From contig JBELJQ010000007.1 of NCBI GenBank assembly GCA_042090305.1, positions 1-59,641 on the forward strand: a DNA stretch of 59,641 nucleotides. The letters are read 5' to 3'. A program made the translations under genes and the position numbers. Position 1 is the first letter of the stretch, and every line of letters begins with the position of its first letter. Origin of the DNA: TMED13 sp042090305 (GTDB lineage Bacteria > Pseudomonadota > Alphaproteobacteria > Methylaequorales > Methylaequoraceae). The notes under the pieces are model-generated. The model was given only the letters and a program-made list of their open reading frames with translations, was not told the origin of the DNA and made no database searches. This document shows, piece by piece, positions 16,640-25,968 of the stretch.

Positions 16640-18349
16640 ATAGACTTTTTTTTCTTTTTTTGCTCCAGGGTGAGTTACAGCTCCATATCTTGCAGACCCT
16701 ACTGTTTGAGAGAATTTCCAAAGAGCACCTGAACCAAAATCATTTTCTTTTAGTTTAAGACTCTGTTTCCTTTGGTTTAAAATTTTTTCATCAACATCTA
16801 AACTGATTAGTCCTTTATCAGCATCTATAATAATCTTATCTCCATCTTCAATTAATGCTATTGGCCCACCTACCATTGCTTCGGGGCTAATATGTCCAAC
16901 ACACAAGCCACGAGTAGCTCCTGAAAATCTTCCATCAGTTATCAAGGCAACCTTCTCACCCATACCCTGACCATAGATTGCAGCGGTAGTTGCAAGCATT
17001 TCCCTCATTCCAGGCCCGCCTTTAGGGCCTTCGTATCTAATTACTATTACATCCCCACTCTTATAATTTTGTTTACTGACGGCATTAAATGCATCTTCTT
17101 CAGAATCAAAACAACGAGCTCTTCCTGAAAAAGATTTTGATGTTAAACCAGCGACCTTTACAATAGATCCATCAGGGGCAAGATTTCCTTTTAGACCGAT
17201 AACGCCACCAGTAGTGGATATAGGTTTTTGTGTTGAATAGATTAAATCTTGAGATGTTGAATCAAACTTTACATTTTTTAGATTTTCTTCAATTGTTTTT
17301 CCTGAAACGGTTATACATTCTCCGTGAAGAAAACCTCCCTCCAATAAAGCCTTCATCATAATTGGCACCCCTCCAATTTCATGAAGATGTTTGGCAAGAT
17401 ATTTTCCGCCAGGTTTTAAATCAGCAATATATGGTGTTTCTTTAAAAATTTCAGCAACATCAAATATGTCAAATGGTATGCCAATTTCATTAGCGATTGC
17501 TGGCAAATGGAGTGCTGCATTGGTGGACCCACCTGAACATGCAACAATTCTAGCTGCATTTATTAGTGATTTTCTGGTTACTATATCTCTTGGCCTAATA
17601 TTTTGATTTATTAATTCCATGACAACCCTCCCTGATTCGAAAGCAAATTTATCTCTTGATTCATAGGAAGCTGGAGGAGATGAAGAACCAGAAATAGCAA
17701 GTCCGATAGCTTCTGCAACACAGGCCATTGTGTTTGCTGTAAACTGACCGCCACATGAACCTGCTGAGGGACATGCAACTTTTTCTAACTCACATAACTG
17801 TTTTTCACTAATCTTTTTAGAATCAAATTCACCAACTGCCTCAAAAACATCTTGAATAGATACCTCTTTGTCTTTATAAATTCCTGGTAAAATTGAACCG
17901 CCGTATAAAAAAACCGATGGAACATTTAGTCTGAGCATAGCCATCATTATACCAGGCAATGATTTATCACAGCCAGCAATGCCAACAAGTCCATCATAGC
18001 AATGACCTCTCATTGAAACTTCAATAGAATCAGCTATTATTTCACGAGAAACAAGGGATGATTTCATTCCTTCATGACCCATTGCAATACCATCTGTGAC
18101 ACTTATTGTAGTAAATTCTCGAGGAGTTCCGAAGTTTTCTTTAACTCCCTTCTTTGCTACCTGAGCCTGTCTTGATAAAGAAATATTACATGGCGCGGAT
18201 TCATTCCAACACGTTGCAACACCCACGAATGGTTGATTAATATCATCCTTAGACATTCCCATTGCGTAATAATAAGCTCTATGAGGAGCACTTTTAGGAC
18301 CCACACTAACATGTCTACTTGGTAATCTATTTTTATCTACTTTACTCAT
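16628..18349 (-). CDS. ilvD: Dihydroxy-acid dehydratase
   Basis: IlvD converts 2,3-dihydroxy-acids to 2-keto acids in valine, isoleucine and leucine synthesis. The 573-residue protein has the Fe-S cysteines at C54 (NESAPCN), C127 (GCDKSLPG) and C199 (PSAGSCGG), and the VRYEGPKGGPGMREML and DGRFSGATRG segments of the IlvD/Edd family. The amino-acid-pathway role, and not sugar-acid dehydration, is favoured by the CNESAPCN motif and overall length. It precedes an alpha/beta hydrolase gene on the same strand. Confidence 0.94.
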   Translation of the reverse strand: MSKVDKNRLPSRHVSVGPKSAPHRAYYYAMGMSKDDINQPFVGVATCWNESAPCNISLSRQAQVAKKGVKENFGTPREFTTISVTDGIAMGHEGMKSSLVSREIIADSIEVSMRGHCYDGLVGIAGCDKSLPGIMMAMLRLNVPSVFLYGGSILPGIYKDKEVSIQDVFEAVGEFDSKKISEKQLCELEKVACPSAGSCGGQFTANTMACVAEAIGLAISGSSSPPASYESRDKFAFESGRVVMELINQNIRPRDIVTRKSLINAARIVACSGGSTNAALHLPAIANEIGIPFDIFDVAEIFKETPYIADLKPGGKYLAKHLHEIGGVPIMMKALLEGGFLHGECITVSGKTIEENLKNVKFDSTSQDLIYSTQKPISTTGGVIGLKGNLAPDGSIVKVAGLTSKSFSGRARCFDSEEDAFNAVSKQNYKSGDVIVIRYEGPKGGPGMREMLATTAAIYGQGMGEKVALITDGRFSGATRGLCVGHISPEAMVGGPIALIEDGDKIIIDADKGLISLDVDEKILNQRKQSLKLKENDFGSGALWKFSQTVGSARYGAVTHPGAKKEKKVYSDI

Positions 18350-18352
18350 TCT

Positions 18353-19117
18353 TTAATACCTTTTTAATATTAAATGATTAAACACTTTTGCAAATTCAAA
18401 TTTATCTTCATAATAAGAAAAATGACCACTATTTCTTAGTTTAAATCTGATTAGACCATAATCACGTTCAGGAATACCTAAATTTGTATTTTCTCCAAAT
18501 AAATATACCTTTTTTTTAAAGTATGTTTTATAAAAACTCAACAATATTGATCTCTTACTTAAACGAACACATTCTTTTGATATTTCATAGAATGTGGGTG
18601 GAAAAGTTTGGCCTAATGATTCTGACCATATCCTTAAAAATTTTTTTTCTGATCTAGATGACAGATATAATAGTTTATAAAACTTTTCTTTTATGAATAA
18701 GTTTTTATCATACGAAGCAGTTTTTTTTGTAAGAGTTTCAGTATCATTTTCGGTTAAATTACCCTCGTAGTTAACAAATAATATATTTTTTTGATTAAGA
18801 AAATACTTAAATAATAGAATTGGTATAATACCCCCAACAGAATGACAAAAAATTATAGGATTACCTATTTTTTTTTTCTTTATCATTACGAAAATTTTTT
18901 TTGTAAAGTCATACAAACTGTCTTTATTATAATAATTTTTATTATGCCCAGGAAGGTCAGGAATCAGAATTTGATTTTTTGTTTTATTTCTCAGGAGTAT
19001 AAATTTAAGATCTAAACTTGAACAGCCTAATCCATAAAATACAATTACATACTTTTTTGATGCAAATTTAGGTTTGTTTGATAGTAAATTAATGTTTTGG
19101 AATTTCAATTTATACAT
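18353..19117 (-). CDS. Alpha/beta hydrolase
   Basis: A 254-residue soluble protein with the alpha/beta-hydrolase plan: VIVFYGLGCSSLD (oxyanion-hole strand, about residues 24-36), PDLPGH (53-58) and the nucleophile elbow CHSVGG (91-96, Ser93). A late GHFSYYE (Gly-His) provides the likely catalytic His. Substrate is unknown. It overlaps valS by eight bases and lies three bases upstream of ilvD, so it is expressed in the same operon; the neighbours do not reveal its role. Confidence 0.78.
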   Translation of the reverse strand: MYKLKFQNINLLSNKPKFASKKYVIVFYGLGCSSLDLKFILLRNKTKNQILIPDLPGHNKNYYNKDSLYDFTKKIFVMIKKKKIGNPIIFCHSVGGIIPILLFKYFLNQKNILFVNYEGNLTENDTETLTKKTASYDKNLFIKEKFYKLLYLSSRSEKKFLRIWSESLGQTFPPTFYEISKECVRLSKRSILLSFYKTYFKKKVYLFGENTNLGIPERDYGLIRFKLRNSGHFSYYEDKFEFAKVFNHLILKRY

Positions 19118-21731
19118 CTTTTTTATTAAGTAATTGAAGATTTTTAATTGCTGAATTTAATTTATCTCTTTCTTTCTCAATAATTTTTTTTGGTGCTTTA
19201 TTTAAAAATTTATTATTTTTTAATTTACTTTCAAAATGCTTGATTTCTTTTTTATAAAAATTAATTTGCTTTTCAATATTTAGATTATTATCAACATTTG
19301 ATGATTTGGTTTTTAAGGAAAATTTAACTCCCTCAACAACAAACGTGTTGTCTGAATTTATTAAATGATTTGTATATTTAATTTCATTTAATTTGAATAT
19401 TGATTTTATTAGAAATTCATTATTTTTTACCCACTTAACTTGCTCATTTAATTCTATCGAAAGTTCAAAATCTACTAGTTTATTAATCGTAACCTCTGAT
19501 CTTATTTTTTTTATTAATTCAATAACCTTGATAAATTCACTTATATCTGAATCATATTCAACCTTTTCATTTTCATGAAGTGATTCTTCGAAAAGTGATG
19601 TTTTTTTATATTTAAGTTCCCTTGATAATTTTTCAGTTACAAAAGGAATAACTGGATTTATCATGTTTAATATTCCTTTAAAAATATAACTAAAATTAGA
19701 CTCTATTTCCTCAGCTATACTATCCTTTTTTTCTTTAATGAAGAACTTAGATAGCTCAATAAATAAGTCACAAAAATCATTCCAAATAAACTGATACAAT
19801 TCATTTATAAAAAGGTTAAATTTAAATTTACTAATTGATTCAATTACATTTTTTTTCGTTTCAATATATCTAAAGTATATCCATTTATTCAAAATAAGTT
19901 TATTATTATTTGGGTCAAAACTTTTACGATATTTGAAATTATTAAACTGTGCAAACCTTGCTACATTCCAAAGTTTTGTTATGAAATTTCTACTATTTTC
20001 AACAACTTTATCAGATAATTTGATATCTCTTCCTTGTGATGAAAGGCTTGCAAGAGTAAATCTTAATGAATCAGCACCATACTTATCAATTAGAACTAAA
20101 GGATCAATAACATTACCCTTGGATTTGGACATTTTTTGACCTTTTTCATCTTTAACTAATGGATGAATATATATGTTTTCAAATGGTAAATCTTTCATAA
20201 ACTTTAAACCCATCATTATCATCCTAGCTACCCAGAAAAAAATAATATCGAACCCAGTAACTAATACATTTGTAGGGTAGAATCTATTTAAAAGATCCTT
20301 ATTTTTAGGCCAGCCCAGTGTAGAAAAAGGCCATAACGCTGATGAAAACCAAGTATCAAGGACATCAGTTTCTTGATGACTAATTACAGCTTTTTTATTT
20401 ATTAAAGATAATTGTTTTTTTGCTTCCTCTATATTCTCTGCAGCAATCATGTCACCGGCATTTGAATACCATATAGGAATTCTATGGCCCCACCAAATTT
20501 GCCTAGAAATACACCAAGGTTGAATATTGTCTATCCAATGGTTGAAAGTATTAATCCATAGTTTGGGATGAAATTTGATTTTTTCTTTTTCAATTTTTTT
20601 TTTTATTGGAATACATAATGTCTTAGAGTCTACAAACCATTGATCCGTTAAAAAGGGCTCAACTATTTCACCTGTTCTATCGCCATATGGAATTACCATC
20701 TTATTGGTTTCGACCTTATCAACCAAACTCTGTTTTTCTAATGCTTTTATTATTTTTTTTCTCGCCTCAAACCTATCCATCCCTCTAAATTGATTAGGTA
20801 TAATGTCAATGGTCAATAATTTACAATTTTTATCAAATATATTTTTAAAACTTAAATTGTGTTTGATACCAATTTCAAAATCATTGAAGTCATGCGCTGG
20901 AGTAATCTTAACTGCACCGGAACCTTTGTTAGGGTCAGCATAGGAATCAGCAATAATTTTAATTTCTCTATCTGTGAAAGGGATGATAGCTTTCTTTCCT
21001 ATAAATTTCTTTAATGTTTTATTTTTTGGATGAATTGCAATTGCAACATCACCAAACATTGTTTCTGGTCTTGTAGTTGCAATTGTAATTTTTTCATTCG
21101 AGTCCACTAAATGATATTTTAAATGCCACATTTTGCCGTTAACTTCTTTTTGATTGACTTCCAAGTCTGATATTGCAGTTTGCAATAATGGATCCCAATT
21201 AATAAGTCTTTTATCTTTGTAAATTAAACCTTCGTTAAAAAGTTCAATAAAAACCTTATTAACTACTTTACAAAGATCTTTATCCATTGTGAATCTAGAC
21301 CTTGTCCAGTCTACAGAAGTGCCCAGTCTATTCATTTGATTTATAATGTTATTACCCGACTCTTCTTTCCATTCCCAGATTTTCTTAATGAACTTTTCTC
21401 TTCCTAAATCATTTTTTGTTTGTTTTTCTTTTTTAAAAATATTTTGTTCCACAACAATCTCTGTAGCAATTCCAGCATGATCAGTGCCGGATTGCCAGAG
21501 AACGTTTTTTCCAATTTTTTTTTGAAACCTAACTATTATATCTTGCAATGTAAAAGTTAACGCATGCCCTATGTGAAGGCTTCCCGTTACATTCGGTGGG
21601 GGCATCATCAAACAAAATGCATCTTTATCTTTTTCATTTTTAAAATTAAAAGTTTTTTCGGTTGCCCATGATTGCAAAAGTTTCTCTTCAACTTCTTTAA
21701 AATTAAATCTTTTCTCTAGCATTCTACTCAA
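19110..21731 (-). CDS. valS: Valyl-tRNA synthetase
   Basis: Class I synthetase of 873 residues. HIGH lies at 53-56 (PPPNVTGSLHIGHAL), the editing-domain signature IATTRPETMFGD at 217-228, WCISRQIWWGHRIP at about 406-419 and KMSKS at 533-537. The C-terminal coiled coil (about 810-870) that contacts tRNA is present. It overlaps the tolC-like gene by eight bases. The pcm-like / tolC / valS order is typical of alphaproteobacteria. Confidence 0.97.
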   Translation of the reverse strand: MSRMLEKRFNFKEVEEKLLQSWATEKTFNFKNEKDKDAFCLMMPPPNVTGSLHIGHALTFTLQDIIVRFQKKIGKNVLWQSGTDHAGIATEIVVEQNIFKKEKQTKNDLGREKFIKKIWEWKEESGNNIINQMNRLGTSVDWTRSRFTMDKDLCKVVNKVFIELFNEGLIYKDKRLINWDPLLQTAISDLEVNQKEVNGKMWHLKYHLVDSNEKITIATTRPETMFGDVAIAIHPKNKTLKKFIGKKAIIPFTDREIKIIADSYADPNKGSGAVKITPAHDFNDFEIGIKHNLSFKNIFDKNCKLLTIDIIPNQFRGMDRFEARKKIIKALEKQSLVDKVETNKMVIPYGDRTGEIVEPFLTDQWFVDSKTLCIPIKKKIEKEKIKFHPKLWINTFNHWIDNIQPWCISRQIWWGHRIPIWYSNAGDMIAAENIEEAKKQLSLINKKAVISHQETDVLDTWFSSALWPFSTLGWPKNKDLLNRFYPTNVLVTGFDIIFFWVARMIMMGLKFMKDLPFENIYIHPLVKDEKGQKMSKSKGNVIDPLVLIDKYGADSLRFTLASLSSQGRDIKLSDKVVENSRNFITKLWNVARFAQFNNFKYRKSFDPNNNKLILNKWIYFRYIETKKNVIESISKFKFNLFINELYQFIWNDFCDLFIELSKFFIKEKKDSIAEEIESNFSYIFKGILNMINPVIPFVTEKLSRELKYKKTSLFEESLHENEKVEYDSDISEFIKVIELIKKIRSEVTINKLVDFELSIELNEQVKWVKNNEFLIKSIFKLNEIKYTNHLINSDNTFVVEGVKFSLKTKSSNVDNNLNIEKQINFYKKEIKHFESKLKNNKFLNKAPKKIIEKERDKLNSAIKNLQLLNKKDV

Positions 21732-23103
21732 TTAAATCTAACCACTTTTCTTTAACATCCTTATAATTCTTTTCAACGTCATAATATACAACAGATAAAT
21801 CAAGATCTTTTGCATTTAACTTGCCTTGATGATGTAATGTTTCATAATAGGAGGTGAATAGATTCCTATATGCCTTCACTAAATCTAACTCTGATTCAAG
21901 AAGCTCTTGTTCTCCATCCAAAAGATCAAGCATAGTTCTTTCTCCTAATTGCATTTCCTGCTTTAAACCATCAAGATAAATTTTATTTGATTTTATTTGC
22001 TTTTTATATGCGCTAATTTTTGACAATGAATTATCAAATATAGATATAGATGAAATTAAATTATAACTTACTTCATCTTTTATTTTCTTTAGTAATGATT
22101 GTAATGATAAAAGTTTGGACCTTGTTTCTCTTATTTTAGAAGAGGCTGCGCCAGATTGATACAAAGGAATATCAATAACGGCGAAAGCTGACAAAACTTC
22201 TCTTTTACTATCAAATTTAAAGTATCCTTCATTAATATAGGCTTCACCTTCAAGTTTGAGACTTGGCAACCTTTTTCTTTTAATTTTTTGAATTTCATTT
22301 TCGACAGATTTAATTTGAAACACTAAATCATTAATGCGTGGGTTAAACTTCTGACTTGATAAATTTAGCTTATCAGGATCGAGCGAAATTTTGTTAAAAT
22401 CTAGTATAATGTTTGGCTTTTTAGGGGCAATTCCAAATATAAACTTATATTTAGCAGATAATGTATTAATATTTTTCTTCGACTCAATTAATTCAGACTG
22501 TGCCAAAAGATATCTAGCTTCAGCAATAGAAACATCAGTTAGAGTAACCTCACCAATATCAAACTGTTCTTTAGTTAATTCTAATCTTTTTTTAAGTACT
22601 TGAAGATTTTTTTCTTTTAAATCAAAATTAATTTTTTCTGTTGCTAAATCTGCATAAGTCCTGATGGAATTAAGAAACACCTCTTGTTCTCTATTTTTTA
22701 ATGAAAATCTATACGAAACAACTTTATTTTTAGCCTCTTTAAGGTTACTAATACTACTTCCTCCATTAAAAATGTCTTGAGTTAATTTAACGCCCTTATA
22801 TGTTTCGGTTCTCAAATTATCTGTTGCAATGTTAAAACCTTGTGAGTTAGTATCTACTTTACCTTTTTTATAATAACCACTAATTTCAGGTCTAAATTCA
22901 GCATATGCTTGAGGAACTAATTCATCTCTAGATTTCAGTACTTCTCTTTCGTAAATTAATTCTGGATTAGAATTATACAATGATTCAAGGGATTCTCTAA
23001 GATCATCATTTACTATATTTTCAGAAAATAGATTTTCAGAGTAACTTAATATAACTAAGAATAATAAAGTTTGGATATTAATTATTTTTCGCATAATCAT
23101 CAC
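21724..23103 (-). CDS. tolC: TolC-family outer membrane efflux protein
   Basis: A signal peptide (about residues 1-26) is followed by two copies of the outer-membrane-efflux repeat: long amphipathic helices with the conserved SLPSL-type stretch (KRKRLPSLKLEG) and AYxxGxxTLLDLLD-type segment (QEMQLGERTMLDLLDGEQELLE). TolC forms the outer-membrane exit duct for RND and type I exporters; a candidate RND partner pair is encoded at 45871-49892. The length (459 aa) is normal. Its start overlaps the pcm-like gene by 26 bases. Confidence 0.92.
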   Translation of the reverse strand: MMIMRKIINIQTLLFLVILSYSENLFSENIVNDDLRESLESLYNSNPELIYEREVLKSRDELVPQAYAEFRPEISGYYKKGKVDTNSQGFNIATDNLRTETYKGVKLTQDIFNGGSSISNLKEAKNKVVSYRFSLKNREQEVFLNSIRTYADLATEKINFDLKEKNLQVLKKRLELTKEQFDIGEVTLTDVSIAEARYLLAQSELIESKKNINTLSAKYKFIFGIAPKKPNIILDFNKISLDPDKLNLSSQKFNPRINDLVFQIKSVENEIQKIKRKRLPSLKLEGEAYINEGYFKFDSKREVLSAFAVIDIPLYQSGAASSKIRETRSKLLSLQSLLKKIKDEVSYNLISSISIFDNSLSKISAYKKQIKSNKIYLDGLKQEMQLGERTMLDLLDGEQELLESELDLVKAYRNLFTSYYETLHHQGKLNAKDLDLSVVYYDVEKNYKDVKEKWLDLIE

Positions 23104-23755
23104 CTTCTTCTATGAAGTCATTTAGATTACATACATTAGTATTAAAAATTTTTGTAAATGATACATCATCTTGAATTTTTAAACCTCTTACAAAAAAACC
23201 AATGGGATCATCAATGTTTTTTATTACCGTATAAATCTCACCATCTTCTTTTAATTGCTTAACTAAGCCTTGTGGCATGTGATTTACGCAACCCTCGATA
23301 AAAATTTTATCAAAAGGTTGATTGTGCGAATTGCCTGTACTAAGTTTACTTTTATAATGAACAGAGCAATTAAGCAAACTCATTTCAGTCAATGTTTGAT
23401 TAGCCAATTCAACTAATTTTTTATCATTTTCAATAGCAAAAACGTATCCTACTAAATTAGATAGTATTGCAACGGAATATCCTGTTAGGCATCCAATAAC
23501 TAAAACTTTGTCTTCTTTAGAAAAGTTACAATGTTCAAACATTCTAGCCATTAAAAACGAACGCATAAAGTATCTATCAGATGAAAACTTAATGTCCGAA
23601 TCACTGTAAATCAAATCTTTATTATTATCAGATATGAATAATTCTCTTTTTATTTTATAAAAAGAGTCTAGTAATTCTTTTTTCTTTACGCCAACCGGCA
23701 TAATTTGACTTTTAACCATATTAACTCTTGCAATTTCAAAATAATTATTGTTCAT
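23078..23755 (-). CDS. Degenerate Pcm-like methyltransferase fold protein
   Basis: The 225-residue protein follows the Pcm layout (MVKSQI..., FISDNN..., YFMRSF..., DKIFIEGCV) but has lost key residues. The SAM motif reads VLVIGCLTGYSVAIL, where Pcm has EIGTGSGY, and the CGQTISQP signature is missing. Homologues of this shorter class sit just upstream of tolC in many alphaproteobacteria and are annotated as Pcm, though activity is unproven. Compared with the intact pcm at 6852-7502 it is likely to be a non-repair or altered-function paralogue. It overlaps the tolC-like gene by 26 bases. Confidence 0.8.
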   Translation of the reverse strand: MNNNYFEIARVNMVKSQIMPVGVKKKELLDSFYKIKRELFISDNNKDLIYSDSDIKFSSDRYFMRSFLMARMFEHCNFSKEDKVLVIGCLTGYSVAILSNLVGYVFAIENDKKLVELANQTLTEMSLLNCSVHYKSKLSTGNSHNQPFDKIFIEGCVNHMPQGLVKQLKEDGEIYTVIKNIDDPIGFFVRGLKIQDDVSFTKIFNTNVCNLNDFIEEGDDYAKNN

Positions 23756-23802
23756 TTTCTATGTATTTAAATACTGTTTAATATATAAGTATTAATATTT
23801 AT

Positions 23803-23808
23803 TACAAT
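23803..23808 (+). promoter_or_regulatory. Possible -10 box for tRNA-Cys
   Basis: TACAAT lies 14 bases upstream of the mature tRNA-Cys 5' end, five of six matches to the -10 consensus and the right distance for a short leader. A well-spaced -35 element is not evident in this A+T-rich stretch. Confidence 0.3.
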
Positions 23809-23822
23809 GTTAAAGAATCATT

Positions 23823-23896
23823 GGTGCGGTGGCGGAGAGGCTACGCACCGGCCTGCAAAGCCGAGTACACCGGTTCGAATCCGGTCCGCACCTCCA
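23823..23896 (+). tRNA. tRNA-Cys (GCA)
   Basis: A full cloverleaf can be drawn: acceptor stem GGTGCGG pairs with CCGCACC, the T arm contains GGTTCGAATCC, and the anticodon loop CTGCAAA holds GCA. The discriminator base is T, as expected for tRNA-Cys, and CCA is encoded. It is followed 52 bases later by tRNA-Asn on the same strand. Confidence 0.96.
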
Positions 23897-23948
23897 AAAA
23901 ATAAATGTTTTTACAAATTAAAAAATTAAACTATTATAGCTCTAATTT

Positions 23949-24024
23949 TCCGGCGTAGCTCAGTTGGTAGAGCAAGCGACTGTTAATCGCTGGGTCACAG
24001 GTTCGAGTCCTGTCGCCGGAGCCA
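23949..24024 (+). tRNA. tRNA-Asn (GTT)
   Basis: The acceptor stem TCCGGCG pairs with CGCCGGA, followed by discriminator G and CCA. The D arm (AGCTCAGTTGGTAGAGC) and T arm (AGGTTCGAGTCCT) are canonical, and the anticodon loop CTGTTAA holds GTT. The epimerase gene begins nine bases after its end, so the two may share a transcript. Confidence 0.97.
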
Positions 24025-24033
24025 TAATAAAAC

Positions 24034-25035
24034 ATGAAAATATTTATAAGTGGTATAGCGGGTTTTTTAGGAAGCCATTTGGCTGATGCTTTTATCAAAG
24101 AAGGTCACCATGTCGTAGGTTGTGATAGTTTAATCGGAGGTGAACTTAACAATGTGCCTCCTTCGGCAGAATTTTACCAATACGACTGTTGCTTCAGAAA
24201 CTCTATGCTAAAAATTACCAAAGGGTGTGACCTTGTGTATCACACAGCCGCAACCGCTTACGAAGGGTTATCAGTCTTTTCTCCACACCTCATAACTAAT
24301 AATATTGTAACTGGTTCAGTTTCACTTTTTAGCGCTGCAATTGAAAATAAAGTTAAAAGGATAGTTTATTGTTCATCTATGGCAAGGTATGGAACTAATA
24401 AAGTACCTTTTAAAGAAAGCTATACTCCGAATCCACAGGATCCATATGGAATTGCAAAAGTTGCTGCAGAAAATATACTCAAGAATCTGTGTGAAGTACA
24501 TGGGGTTGAATACGTAATTGCTGTTCCTCATAATATTATTGGACCTCGACAGAAATATGACGACCCCTATAGAAATGTAGCCTCAATAATGATTAATCTT
24601 ATGCTACAAAATAGACAACCGATTATTTATGGAGATGGTAAGCAAAAAAGATGTTTTTCCTATATTGATGATGATTTATTTTGCTTGAAAGAAATGGCTA
24701 CAAGTCAAAAGGTTTTGGGAGAAATAATAAATATTGGTCCTGACGAGGAATTTATTACTATAAATACACTAGCAGAAAAGATTGCTAATCAACTGAAGTT
24801 TAATTTGAATCCAATTTATATGAAAGGTAGACCACAAGAGGTTCTCGAAGCCACATGTAGTGCAGAGAAAGCAAGGAAAATTTTAAACTATAAAACGAAG
24901 ACATCCCTCGATGACGGAATACTCAAAATGATTAATTATATCAAAGAAAATGGTATTAAAAAGTTTAGATACCATTTGGATATCGAAATAGTAAATTCCA
25001 GAACTCCTGATACTTGGACAAAAAAAATATTTTAA
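24034..25035 (+). CDS. NAD-dependent sugar epimerase/dehydratase (SDR family)
   Basis: Extended SDR protein of 333 residues. The NAD-binding motif GIAGFLGSH lies at 7-15 and the catalytic YxxxK pair at Y138/K142 (PYGIAKVAAEN), with Ser114/115 ahead of it. The pattern matches nucleotide-sugar epimerases such as UDP-glucose 4-epimerase relatives; the exact sugar cannot be read. It starts nine bases after tRNA-Asn and is followed by a glycosyltransferase one base later, which points to surface polysaccharide or glycolipid synthesis. Confidence 0.85.
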   Translation: MKIFISGIAGFLGSHLADAFIKEGHHVVGCDSLIGGELNNVPPSAEFYQYDCCFRNSMLKITKGCDLVYHTAATAYEGLSVFSPHLITNNIVTGSVSLFSAAIENKVKRIVYCSSMARYGTNKVPFKESYTPNPQDPYGIAKVAAENILKNLCEVHGVEYVIAVPHNIIGPRQKYDDPYRNVASIMINLMLQNRQPIIYGDGKQKRCFSYIDDDLFCLKEMATSQKVLGEIINIGPDEEFITINTLAEKIANQLKFNLNPIYMKGRPQEVLEATCSAEKARKILNYKTKTSLDDGILKMINYIKENGIKKFRYHLDIEIVNSRTPDTWTKKIF

Positions 25036-25036
25036 G

Positions 25037-25966
25037 ATGGTCAAAGTAAGTTATATTTGTCCAATTTATAATAAAAGTCACTACTTAAAAGATGTAACTT
25101 ATTCTATCAAGAATCAACAAGGAGAGTTTGAAAAAGAATATATTTTCATTGATGATGGTTCTAATGATAATTCAATTTCATACTTACAAAAATATACAAA
25201 AGATTGGAGAAATGTAAAAATTTTATCTCAAAATAATTTTGGGCCAGCTATCGCAACTCAACGAGGAATTGATGCTGCTAATGGTGATTACATAAAACTA
25301 GTAGGTGGTGATGATATTATGGAGCCAAATTGTACAAAAATTTTAATAGAGGCAATAATTAAATCTAAATCCATTGCTGTTTTCAGTAGATATAAACTTT
25401 TAAAAACTTATAAAAAGATTCGGTACAATAATGATGATAAATTACTCAATATTAGAACATTAGATAATCCAATTTTAGCAACCATAAAATCAAGTTTTTC
25501 AGGCACAACACCAACTTTGTATGAACATAGTTCGATTAGAACCTCAGGGGGATGTAATAAAAAAGTATTTATCGAGGACTTTTCCCTTGCTTTAGGTCTC
25601 TCAAAGTTTGGAAGTTTTACTTTCATTGATAACGTAACTTCTTATGGGCCAGAGGAGGATGAGAATAGAATTATGAATAATAAAAAGACCCAGTTACTTC
25701 ATGACTATAATGCCGCATTATATTATTTTATTAAAGATAACGATGAACTAGATCCAGATATCAAAAGGGCTGCATGTAAGAAAGCATTAGGAAGGTCTTA
25801 CAACTGGTGTAAAAGAAACAAAAGAAAAAGTTTTTTAAATATAATGCTTCTTCTGAAAATATCACTTTTGACAGGCAGAAGAGATTATCATAAACTTATC
25901 AGGAAATCGTGTAGGTTTTTTTACGATAAAGTCGAAGAAGATGAAATCCGCAATAGAGTTTTATAA
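25037..25966 (+). CDS. Family 2 glycosyltransferase
   Basis: GT-A fold transferase of 309 residues. It opens VSYICPIYNKSHYLKDV, has the nucleotide-binding FIDDGSND (37-44) and the metal-binding GGDD (90-93). There is no membrane segment. It probably adds a sugar to a cell-surface glycan using a nucleotide sugar, perhaps one made by the epimerase directly upstream. The two genes are separated by a single base and end convergently two bases from an ABC permease gene. Confidence 0.85.
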   Translation: MVKVSYICPIYNKSHYLKDVTYSIKNQQGEFEKEYIFIDDGSNDNSISYLQKYTKDWRNVKILSQNNFGPAIATQRGIDAANGDYIKLVGGDDIMEPNCTKILIEAIIKSKSIAVFSRYKLLKTYKKIRYNNDDKLLNIRTLDNPILATIKSSFSGTTPTLYEHSSIRTSGGCNKKVFIEDFSLALGLSKFGSFTFIDNVTSYGPEEDENRIMNNKKTQLLHDYNAALYYFIKDNDELDPDIKRAACKKALGRSYNWCKRNKRKSFLNIMLLLKISLLTGRRDYHKLIRKSCRFFYDKVEEDEIRNRVL

Positions 25967-25968
25967 CT

